From Sitta carolinensis (Eukaryota; Chordata; Aves; Passeriformes; Sittidae): 64,000 bases of DNA. Both the position numbers and the translations under genes were made by a program. The DNA is taken from the NCBI GenBank assembly GCA_032173965.1, contig CM063288.1, forward strand, positions 12,380,501 to 12,444,500, written 5' to 3'. The notes beneath the pieces are model-generated. The model did not search any database and was not told where the DNA came from. It saw only the letters and a list, made by a program, of their open reading frames with translations. Shown piece by piece: positions 1 to 11,326 of this stretch; the first letter of the stretch is position 1; the number at the start of each line of letters is the position of its first letter.

Positions 1-687
1 CATATATGCAAAACCATGAATATTTTCATTAGAAAATGGGATGAATAACTTATTTAATATCCCAGGTTCATGTGTAAAAGTTGTTGGGTTTTTTCCATTA
101 ACAGTTCTCAGCATTCAGCAAACAGCTTTCCATAAGGTGGTGAGCTTAAGCGAGGGAAATCACAGAACAAGGATACTATCTGAGATAAGCAGATAGATAA
201 GATAGATAAGAGCAGGGAAATATTCTAAGATGGCAGCTGTGATCAAGTATAACCATACAGGTGATTGAACACTGTCAGCTACAGAGCTATGGGAAAAGTC
301 CCCACTCCATGTAACTCATGCTCAAAGTACAAAAAACAGAATGCAGCAGAACAAAATCTTCATTCCACTCAATAGCAAAACTGTCCTCCATTTCCACTGG
401 ACAACTTTAATCCATGAAGAGAATGACTAGAAACAAATTATGCTTCATACACTTGATTTTGAAATGAAGATGTGTTAGTACTACCGAGGATGCCAGAATG
501 ACTAAGTTCCCAGTAACACTGTGCACGTGTACAAGCATGTCTGCCTGAACACAACTTCCCCTTTTATTCTCTACTTAATGCTGTTTGGAAGTCAAACTCC
601 AGCCATACAAATACAGCAAAGGAAAGCAAGCTCGGGCTATGATCTGCAATAAGCCAGATAGTGATCTGCAATAAGCCCATTACTTAC
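1..687 (-). other. PTPN4: PTPN4 intron 2, 5' part
   Basis: This sequence follows the exon-2 donor on the minus strand and runs off the left edge of the window. I see no exon, RNA gene or mobile element in it. It holds a 22-bp tandem duplication next to the donor and a short GATA-rich patch near 190-212. Confidence 0.85.
640..677. repeat. Short tandem duplication beside the exon-2 donor
   Basis: TGATCTGCAATAAGCC occurs exactly at 640-655 and again at 662-677, a 22-bp period. On the minus strand each copy reads as a TTATTGCAG acceptor-like motif, only about 10-30 bases past the true donor. That is too close to form an intron with it. Confidence 0.85.
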
Positions 688-825
688 ATTAACTCTGAAA
701 GCTTGTACAGTGTTATCCAGGAGAAGAATGTTGCAGACCACCTCCGTATGCTGCCTGTCTCGTGCCAGCTCAGATGCTCGTACATTGTAGGTTCTGCCAG
801 CAGGCAATCGGAAACGTGCGGTCAT
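688..825 (-). CDS. PTPN4: PTPN4 first coding exon (partial gene, 46 codons)
   Basis: The 46 codons read MTARFRLPAG at the start and QAFRVN at the end, which I recognise as the N-terminus of the non-receptor tyrosine phosphatase PTPN4. The family has an N-terminal FERM domain, a central PDZ domain and a C-terminal PTP domain, about 926 residues in human. Only the residues leading into and starting the FERM F1 lobe are here; everything else lies left of the window. The exon spans 688-842. Its acceptor is a pyrimidine-rich tract ending TGCAG at 843, and its donor is AAT|GTAAGT with the GT at 687-686, giving a phase-0 exit. The 17 bases at 826-842 are 5' UTR. The start ATG at 825-823 has G at -3. 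In the family, PTPN4 acts at the cytoplasmic membrane and cytoskeleton and has roles in neurons and in immune signalling. The identification is from recognised sequence, not from a search. Confidence 0.96.
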
Positions 826-842
826 TACTGTCCACACAGGGT
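826..842 (-). other. PTPN4: PTPN4 5' UTR part of exon 2
   Basis: These 17 bases lie between the exon-2 acceptor and the PTPN4 ATG. They contain no ATG. They are open in the PTPN4 frame when joined to one leftover exon-1 base. In another frame they encode TLCGQ and then a TAA that shares its last A with the PTPN4 start codon (TAATG). Confidence 0.85.
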
Positions 843-1998
843 CTGCAGGCAAAACAAAGAGAACATTTAGAACAGCCAAAAAATGCAAATGCAACAACAT
901 CTCACTTCCAAGAAAGGTGAAAACACAGCAAGTCCATAATTGAAACACTCCGTTACAGACAAAAGTAAAATTAATATTAAATTCACAGTAGCCAATAACA
1001 AAGCAATGTCTTATATGTTACAACACAAGCTTATACCAAAATACTCAGTACTTTACTTTCTGCCCATTGTTCACACCCTCCCTATTTTAAGGCTATTTTG
1101 TGAGTCTGCTGTTTTTTTGTTTGGTTTTTTGGTTTGATTTTAAAGATTCACAACAACATTTTCAATTGAAAAAGCACTGTAATTGCAGGGCAAAATTGCT
1201 ACCAGCTTCCTGATATTAGATACAATTAAGTAATTAATTTCAGTACAAAACAACAAAAAATGCGTACATAAAAGGCTTTATAGAGAAAAAGAAAACAGCA
1301 AACACACAAGACCTTGATGCATTATTCTGCAAGGCCTGTGCATTCACTGTAAAATCATAAAACATGAGAATGCACAGTGGAAACAAAAACATGAGCATTG
1401 TTTCTTTCCCCCCTTTTTTTAAAAATTACAACATGAATAGCTTAATGTTTGTCTAACTACTGAATCTTCTGTCTATGTCAATTTGATTGGATTCACACAT
1501 TCATTTTGGGAGTACAAGCAATTCTCATCCTCTCAGCAAGCAACCATGACCATCACAGGTCTATGCCCTGAGCTGAGAGCTAATAAACAAAATGCAAGAA
1601 TTGACTTTCACTTTTCAAGTCTAAGATTCTGATGATTATCATCCAGCCCCATTCCAGCAAAGTCCCTACGTGCCCACCTGAAGCTATCAGCTCTATCCAA
1701 TCATACCAGCTACTTTCTCAAGTGCCTCACAGGATCAGGGCCTGTGATTCACTTAATTACACACTCAACAAACTATTTCTACATCCTTTGACAAGGGCGT
1801 AAGCAAACAAAGTTTCACAACTTAAGTAAAGAATATATTGAGACATAAAATACCCAAAGAGTAGCCAAAGAACACAGGTATATTCAAAACCAAATATAAA
1901 ATGATTGATTCTTCATATTTTGCATAAGATCATGAAGCCTTCAAACACATCTACACATTAGCTTCACTTTTGAGGAGGGGACAGGAGCATTTGATGAT

Positions 1999-2019
1999 AA
2001 AAAAAAAAAAAAAAAAAAA
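1999..2019 (+). repeat. A(21) homopolymer
   Basis: An uninterrupted run of 21 A lies within intron 1. No retroposed body is recognisable upstream of it. Confidence 0.95.
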
Positions 2020-5000
2020 TAGAATTTAGCAGAGGACAGCAAACAATCCAGCTCTGATTATAGAGTTTGCATGGATCATAAGAGGTATCCATGCTCCAAT
2101 ATACATAAATGAAGAGGGAGGGGTAAAAAATGAAAGATCAATCCCTCCCAAATAGTTGGTAACTTAGATACAGAGGCTCTAAGACCAAGTACCAAGCTGG
2201 GACTTGGCGGTTCAATCATCTTTCTACTGCCCGCACACAACCTCCTGAGCAACTGCCCTAAAAATCCCTAAGGTATTTTCCTTTCTAGATCACATCTTCA
2301 GCTCTTTAAGTATGACCACAGACCTGAGACAAAAAAATCTGCTTGATGATCATCAATCCTTGCAAAATGCTTGTTTTGACTTACCCAGCATTTTCAGATT
2401 AATAAGTACTTGCTTCCTCACCAGACAGCTTTTTTATTTTGGCTAGTCAGGCACTGGTTTCAGAACTGAAATGCTGCATTCATGTAGGACTACAGCAAGT
2501 TTATTTTTGTTTTTTCTAAACCAACACGACAAACTGAATGATACAGACACCAGATAAAGCCACCAGCTGCTAAATTTATGAGTATGTCTTAATGACGAAT
2601 TTATGAAAAATTGTGTTGCAAACATTAAAACTCTCAAGTAAAGCTTAAAAACAAAGTCCATCTGACAACTCCAAATGAAGAGGCTGTTTCTGCTATACCT
2701 TATTTTTCATAAAATAAAAAGCAGGAGAAAACCTTTAATACCAAAGAGGAATTGAACCTCCATACCACGTAACATTTCAGTGTTTTGCCTCACAGACACA
2801 ATCTAAAAGCCTTACTAGTCACAATGGCATAAAGGTTGGCATTATCAGTGTAGCTACACAACTGATAACTACAGCCAAAATTTTAGGACAGTATTTGCTG
2901 CTGAGCTGAAACTAAGAAGGTTTCAGAAAAGCACACAATTTGATTAAAACCAGTTTCTCCATACCACAGAAACAACCCCCTGACAGGTGTAATATACAAA
3001 GATTTGAAAAAATAACAAATGAACCAAGAAACTGTGAGTGTAATATTCAGAGTGCTTTTCCACACAAAGGACTGTTCAGCTTTCAAGTAAGTACCATAGT
3101 CCTCACAAATCCATTCAGCAGTGAGCTAGGAGAGTCTAATTCAACAATATACAGTTTTGCAGCAGAGGAAAAAAAAAAATACTTAAAAGCTAGAAACCAT
3201 CATGTTTTAGGTAAGCCTCACGTTTTCTCCTGTTCTGTCCTCTATTTTTGTCTTATTTGCTGATCAAGACAAGACCAGAAATACTTTTTCCTTCCTCATC
3301 ACTGCCTTAAACTAGACAGAAAACTGGTTTTCAGACACAGCAACAAATTCTTAAGAGTGAGCAAGGAGAAAAATCATCCCTTAATGACCGTCAAAATCCT
3401 TTAACGCCATGAAACCATTCCCTCTGTCCCTTCAATAGACCCAACCTGCAGATCTATCAAGGTTCTTGCTGTAACACAGATCATCTTTTCTTCAGCCAAA
3501 CAAAAAACACTGCATTGTTACAGACAAGGATTGGATCTTTCTCAATGTACATAAGTGAAATGATCAAATTCAAGCAAGAGGCACTTATTATGAGTTTGCT
3601 ATGGAAACAGGAGCAGCTATATTGGGCCAGAACAACAGTTCACGTAGCTCACAGACTGGAAGTGAAATCTCTTTAAGGAAGAAACAAACAAACCGGACAC
3701 ACACACTCTTCTCATGCTGTTCCACAGTCCAGAGTTTTGCATCTTCTGGGTGTGAAGCTCTCACCATGCTGGAAATCAGTCATTCATGAATATTTTCTTC
3801 GTGGACTTATGAAACTATGTTTTGTACTTTCAGATTGTGCAATGAAACATTATATTCCATGTCCCACATAGAATACACAGCAGTTGGAACCACCATCTCA
3901 TAGTAGACAAGTTTCTTGCATGAAAGAAAGAGGTTTTTGCAACTAGAGAACACAGTTTTACAAGTATAATTAATGACTGAAATCCTGAAATGCATTTACA
4001 AAATGGAAATAAAACAGCCATGAAAGTAAGGTGACAAAAGACTGTCTTCTGCAAACCACATTCAAAGTTACTCTTTCCCTATGTGTCAGCAAAGAAACTA
4101 TAGAAGTATGTAGGGAATATGTTAAAACACCTTCACCATCACATGCACTTTCAAAAATACTCCTCCTTCTAAGATCTGCCAGGGTTATTACACGGAACTG
4201 CTTTGTGGCCAATCATGTGCACACAACCCATATTTAAACCTCTATCAGCACATGTACACTTAACAAAAAGGACGCAGTTGTCAAGCACAGATAGATCCTG
4301 CAATTACAGGTTTTACTGACACACTTGTTTTACAGCATAATTGGCCCCAAACTGTACCCACATCATCTTTGCTACCTCTTTCTTTCAGAAACACATGCAC
4401 CAAGAACACAGATAGTATTATGTCTCCCAAACACATTCTTGCTATGTATTTTGAAAACATATTCACAGTGAGATGGCTAGCTACTGCTTCTAAGGTTACA
4501 AATTACAGCTGATTTCTTAACAAGTATTGATACATAAAATAAGAAAATCTGATAGAAATTCAGCTACACTCATTGCATACTTCTGCAATAAAAATATTAT
4601 AACTAATGTTAGCGTGGAATAGAGAACTGCTTTAAGCTCCAAAGTAAAATCTGCATCCCCAGAAGAAATAGGAGTAAACCCAAAAGCTGAGATTTAACAA
4701 AAAAAACCAAAGAAAACCCAGTTTGAGGTTTGAGATAACTGGCTTAAACAGCAGGCTAACTTAAGCAAGGTACTACTGTGTGCACGTCCATGTCATGGGC
4801 AGTGCCATGGCCACTTAATGGTAAAATATTTTTACATGCAAGTGAATTATTTAAACTGGACTTGATCTTTACATTTGATGATGGTTTTCTGCTTATAATT
4901 TTTCAGTGTCTTCTGCTAAGCATGCAATACTTAGGCATGTGAATTAACAATCTAAACAACAGGCTGCTACAGCAACTGGAGAAGGACAGAACTCCACTTA

Positions 5001-8000
5001 CCTCTCAGGTCTGTGGAGGGACTAAGTTGTACATTTCCTGCCTGAGCTCAGGTTTCAAGTGGTGAAGCAATTCCAGGGAGTGTTCCCTATCAAAGGGCAG
5101 AACATTCTTGCAATACTGGCTTGGTTAGGGCACTAAAGAGCATAGAGAAGCTTCACATGTGAATTTTCGGCATCCTTTATTCTTTTATGTAAATGTATAC
5201 AATATAACAACAATTTGCTTGGGCTTTCAATAAACTTACTGATTTTAAGCAGCTTAATAAATAAGCAGTTGGTTAAGCAGGTAATTAACTGAAATTTAAT
5301 TTATCCAAGAGTGCAGCCAATTTGCTGACTTGATGCAAGCTTTCTTTAAAACAACTCTTGATGTAATGTAGAGAAAAACAACCACCTTAACACATTATTG
5401 TATGCATATGTGCATGCAAGGACATGAGAAATTTCATTTTTCATGGCTCATCTAAAGTAGCTAAAGAAACTCATGCATCACCAGATTTCCATTTGTTTAG
5501 GAGCTCGTAATTTAGCAACCCAGGAGGCACGGACTCGCACTGTGGCCCACCTGCTCATTTGGGTCCAACACAGTACATGAATTTTCTACAAGAAGTAGGA
5601 AAGTAGGTCAGACTCACAGAAGATCCAGGTCCTTACAATATGATGCAGCGTGAATATATTAAGTTAAATGCAGACCCCATTGTTACTAAAATTATCCAGA
5701 CAACTTAATTATATAATAAAAAGAAAAACCCTTTTAAAAGAAGAAAGACAATTTTGAAGATTTAAACAGAATAATACAACATACTGCAATTTAGATAAAC
5801 ACTGAAGTACACCTAGAGCCCATCTTCATATAGGTTTATTGAAAACACATTAGTGAGACTACATTAAATGTTTACATCCAAACTAGTTTGAAAATGCTAA
5901 ATATTAGCTGGCCGTGCACTTTTCTGAGGGAATTCCACATTAAGTCCAAAGAAAAAGTTCAAATTTTTTATCTTTCAAAAATTTGCTTTGAAAGCTTTCA
6001 CCAACTCTGATGCACTACACAGCTTCAGGACATTGCTTACAAATATAAGCAGAGCAGAAATGTATTTTTATTTAAAGGAATTGACCCCTGCACTGCAATC
6101 CTGAAATTGTTCCAATGAGAGTTGGAGTCGATGATGAGTCCCTCCCCACTCAGGATATTCTATGCTTCTGTGATCCTTCCTGCTTTATGCTGACTAAATA
6201 ATGGAAAGTATCTATCATTCATTCAAGTTGATATGTAAACACCGACTTATTTCACTTTGCAGTCACCACATGCAAGGCTTTCAGCAAGACTTCTAGCCAA
6301 GCAACAGCATCATTAATGGTTCCAGGCTCTATGAAATCCTTTTGTTTTATTTTTAAGTTTATTTAATATCAGTTATATATAAATTGACCACATTCATTCT
6401 ACTTAAGGAATATAATATACTCCTGAAAAGTTATCATATGGCAACTTATTAAACTTTTTCTAAAACCTCACTGAAAAAGTGGGATATCACATCTCTACCG
6501 TTGACCAACTGGGACAGTTCCTGTGACCGTACAGTGTAACTACAGCCACTGGCTCTTCTGTGCTACTATGTTCCCAGGCAGTCGTGGAAAGAGAGCACTG
6601 GATACAAGGAAGTAAGGGCTTTGGAAGTTAAGAAGCTGAAGTTCCCAAAACCTCCACAACTTCTCTCCACTGGTGGGTGCCCAGACTGGCCTCTCTTTAG
6701 CCTGGTACCTGCATGGGATGGGCAGCTTCCAGACTCCAAACCCTCCTGTTCCTGGGTCAGGTATTCCTGCATCCTTCCTTACAGCCTGGCCCTGAGCAGT
6801 CTCCACGCTCCCTGTGTGAAAAATACACAAGTTTAGCTGATCTGCAGCTGCTTCTGTACATTCCTCCAAGATCTCTACTATCTGCAGACACTCTGAGCTG
6901 CCTGACCAAATCCCTCATGGATGCCAGAAGCACAGAGCAGTGAAAGAAAATCCTACTTCACTTCTGAAAGCCACAAAGAGAAGCCTACTCATGTTCTCCT
7001 CAAAACATCAACGTACATATGACAGTTTCTGAAAATTCTGGGCCCAAAATTCCACAGATGAGAGAAAAGAAGTCGAATTTAGCCCCTCTCCTCCACCATC
7101 AGCTTCTCCTATAAATGAACCTGTAACAGAAAACTAATTTAATATCCTAGCCACTTACTCAGATAAATTTCTAAGATTGTTAACACATCTCATGAATGTG
7201 AGGATTTCATGGGGTTGGCTGTGGATTTCAGTGTAGTCTTGATGCCTAAATTAATAAGCATTCTCAGTTAAAAAATTGCTCGAGGATTTTTTAAAGTAAG
7301 ACCTCCTTGAATAATGCTTTTTACCTACTCTGAAAAGGGGTTTCAAATTTGAAAAACTGCTGTGTGATATCAAGCAAGATTTTCACTGTTATCACATAAT
7401 TACTGATAGAGACAAAGGTTAAAGATGAAACACCTTGTTCTGTCACTCCCAGATTTTCATACTTTCTAACATAAAAATAATAATTAATGAGTGTTCAGTC
7501 ACTCTACATAGGATCTGTTAGAGACAGCTGGAGGCTGTACACCAGAACCCAGCATATTAGTGAGATAGTACTGTAGCACGCTACTGTTTTCTCTGAAAAA
7601 TAAACTATTTGGACAATTTGACAATTCCCTCCCTTGCTCCTCCCTGCCCCCAAGAAGAAGGGCACAGCTAACAGAGAAGCCTATTATAAATGACACTTCT
7701 ATCTAATTAAATGTCAATACTCATTATGCTTGAACTACATGCACCACACTCACAAAAAAAGCCTCTCAAATTCAGCTGATCCCTTTCTCTGTTTTGAGCC
7801 TGAAGTAGGACAGTACAGGAAGACTGGTATCTACTTTGCTTCACTCCTGTATGCAACATTTCAGGAAACACATAGCAAGATAAAATCAGAGATTACTTTG
7901 AGCAAAACTGTATAAAATTTCTCTATAATATGCAGCACACCCATACACACCAGAAAAAACAGCACATCTATCCATCACCCTATTAGGCAATGGGCTATAG

Positions 8001-10319
8001 TTGGTCTTCAGGAATCACCTGATCAGTGTGACGTGCTTTACAGAATAGCATCAGGAAGCCATACCTTGGTGTGAAGAAACAGAGAGAAGGCAGCTGAGGC
8101 TAGAAATGTCATTAAATAACAGTATTGGTATCGTGTAAGGCCTGTTATATGAAAACACGAGTTGATGCCAAGCACCAGCTAGAGCAGTGTGAGCTTGTGA
8201 GGCAGCAAGGCCACAGAGAGGGAAGAGGCTCCAGGGGCAGGGTGTGGCCATGGCCCCACTGATGCCACTTCAGCCGGGCCAGGCAGCAAACACGCACGGG
8301 CACCGAGAAGGCAGCAGCCCACACTCCTGAAACGAGCCACTCGGGAGGGAAACAGCAAAGCTAGCAGGGAGAAATTAAATCTAACTTTACTTTTAAAAAG
8401 CCAACCAATCCCTGTGGAAGGGCAGATAGCTGCAGCAGACAGTAAAGGATATGTCTGCCATGAAAAACAAGAACAGGAAGAGGAGCACTGTTCAAATATC
8501 ACTAAATGGTGACTTCAACTATCCTCCTATATTTAAGAAAAATTATAAATTAAACAAATATGCAAATGCATTTATAAGACATAAAATCTCCTTGTTTCCT
8601 AGTATGCAGCTGTCAGTTCTTGATATTTGGAGGTGTTTATCATGTGTAAAGATTACTAGAAATAAACAGAAAAGTTTTCCAAGCGAGTTAAACTTGATTC
8701 TATCTATAACCTGCCCTTGTTTGAAAATAGCATTAAAAATGGTAATCGATGACCTTCACACAGATGATCACTACATCTACCTCTTCCCATTCCTGAAGCT
8801 GGATCACTTTTTCTTGCTTTTATGACTCAATGCTATAATAAGATGTAATAAATGAAGGTGATAACAAAACATTACTAAAATACCTTGAAAGAGACTTCTC
8901 TTCCAGTACTTTAAAAAATATATTCTTATACTAGGTTAAATAGACTTAAATAGATCTTTCATTAAAGGGAAATCTGGCTGTGATACAACTCTACGATCAG
9001 GAAGCCTAAAATATTTACCTATCAAAATAAAAAAGGGCTGAAATCAATGCAAGTTCAGACAAAGAACAGAAGCACCAGGTGACAGCAACTTAGTATTTAA
9101 TATCTTGCTTAAGGAGGGGGTGAGGAGAAAATATACATCCACCCTCAAAACCCCCCAAATCCAAATTTCTTCTTACAATTTTTCTCAAAGGTATCAAGGC
9201 ATAACTAAATTTGATTCCCCATTGTAATATGACTTAAAAAGACATTTCTTCACCTATTAAAGCAAGGTCTTTACAGATCTCCTGTGAACAAAAGCTCCTC
9301 AGAATATAAAAAGAGACTTTTAAATTTTTGAGCTTTTAATGACCAAGCACAACTGCCTTGTAGCTAGAATAACCAAGTGCAGTCCTTTCATGACACTAAT
9401 TATTAGCAGCTCTAAACTTGAGCAACAGCCTGACTACACATGCTGAATTGAGGAAATGTAGCAAGTGAAAATTAGGTTTTGATTTCATCTTTTCCATCAA
9501 CAAATAAGAGGGTTTTTTAACAAAATTTAAGAAACCAAAAGGAGAAAAGTTACATACAAATAATAACTGATGGTCCTCAGCGGCAGTACACAATTAAAGC
9601 AGATAAAACAGGTAAAACACCAAATGATGCAAAGTTACTCATTCTAATTTGGTGTGACTGTAAATGAACACAAGTGCCACATCCTCTATGTTGTATAAGC
9701 CTCAACCACAACTATCTAAAAGCAACAGTGACAGAAAACATATGATGGAGAAAATCTGTGGGCTTGCCATTAGCCACTTGAGCAACCACAGATCAATACT
9801 GGTGCGTGCTGAAGGACCACAAGTCCAGAGAGGCCAGTGAACTGGCAGCTGTAGTTCCAGTCATGGCATCTGTGTTGTGAAGCCTTTGAAGTTAAAGGCA
9901 TTCTGAAACTAAAACAAACTGGCAAAATTCAGAAAAAGCTTTTATTCTACTCATAGCCAACTTCAAGCTGAATTTTGGCTGGCACTAAAACTAAGGTATT
10001 AGACAGGGGAGGAAAAGTTGTCTGCATGTATTTTTTTCTGAGTTGCTAAACCTAAGCCAAATAATTTTCAATAGATTTAAACACAGCAGATGATAATTCT
10101 ATGGCTCAGTGTAAGCAACTGGACACTTTCCATCAAAATTAGTTTTTAATCAGAAACACTATTTCCATAAAATAAAAATTTTCACGTGGAAAATTTCAGT
10201 TTTGCCAAAACCTACCGGTTTTCCGTGGGAAACATGGAAATAATGCCTATCTGGCTACCTGCCTGGAAAACACTTGTCAACTCCACTTCTTCCTCCAGCA
10301 CAAAACAAACCAAGGGATG

Positions 10320-10510
10320 TCTTCTGGCAGAGCTGCCCAGAGCAGTGACCTCACCCCATCCGTGCCCCCGGCTGCCAGGCGCCCTGCCCTGCCCTGCCCG
10401 CTCGGCACTCGGCCTCTGCCCACGCTGCGGCCGCGGGCTGTCAAAGGCAGCGGGTCTCGCTTCGGCTGCTCCTGGGAGAGGCACTCGAGAGACCCCAAAG
10501 CACCAGGGAA
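10320..10510. promoter_or_regulatory. Intronic GC- and CpG-rich islet
   Basis: A stretch of under 200 bases, much more GC- and CpG-rich than the surrounding AT-rich intron, contains four CCCTG-type units in tandem and a GCGGCCGC octamer near 10,425. It is too short to meet usual CpG-island criteria. It could be a small regulatory element, an alternative promoter or a relic. No donor site was found that makes a convincing alternative PTPN4 first exon. Confidence 0.35.
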
Positions 10511-11268
10511 CCAGAACAAGGAGCTCCTCACATAAGGCAAGACTTTGCTGCTGCACCTGCCCAGCTGCAAAAGAACCATCCTATTTTACATCATCCCAAA
10601 TTTTAAGGTCCCCTTTTATTTATTTCTTTATTTACTCCATTTTACTACTTCACACCTCAGCTTAAGTAAGTGATCTTCTGACTTACTTCTGCCTCCTCTC
10701 AAAGACTTTCTCTATAGGAAACAATTTTCATTTTCAAGCCAGTTCAAGATAAGAAATTCAAAATTATCTGAGTGAATCTGACAATGAAAATATCACATAC
10801 ATTCAAACAATCAAATTTTATAATCATTCACATGCAATGGAATTTTAAACAGGAAATATATAATCACAGTGTTGTGGATTTAGTTTCTTTAGCAAAGTAT
10901 CTCAAAGACATCTATACTTCCCGGATTTGTAAATTGTACAAACTCACTTTGTAACAATTGTATCTGTACTTCTTACAAAGTGAAATTCTGAGCCAAATCA
11001 AGTTTTCCAAAATTGTAGCATACTGACCTCAACAGTCACACCCTGTCAGGGGTTATGACAGGCTTAAACATTAAGGACAGACTGCAGGCCCCCTGCACTC
11101 ATCTTCATGCATCCAGAATTTTGAAAATTGTTAAACTACACTCAAGTTTGGACATAAGTAAGAACATAAATGATCTTCATGCATATTTCTCAGAGTATCT
11201 AAAAATACTTTTCTCTTTGGGAAGTATTTCCTTCCTTTAAAAATAAAGTGACAAATTTACAGAAGCAT

Positions 11269-11273
<5 letters not shown>

Positions 11274-11302
<29 letters not shown>

Positions 11303-11326
11303 AAAAAAAAAAAAAAAAAAAAAAAA
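11274..11326 (+). repeat. A tract of 53 bases with one C
   Basis: 28 A, one C at 11302, then 24 A. Transcribed in the PTPN4 direction it is a long U tract. It may be the tail of an old retroposed element, but no body is recognisable upstream. Confidence 0.95.

Noticed and set aside
661..870. 69-codon plus-strand frame over exon 2
   Set aside because: It is the antisense shadow of the PTPN4 coding exon.
8451..8825. 124-codon plus-strand frame in intron 1
   Set aside because: AT-biased composition, no family resemblance, no supporting splice or promoter signals. Consistent with a chance open frame.
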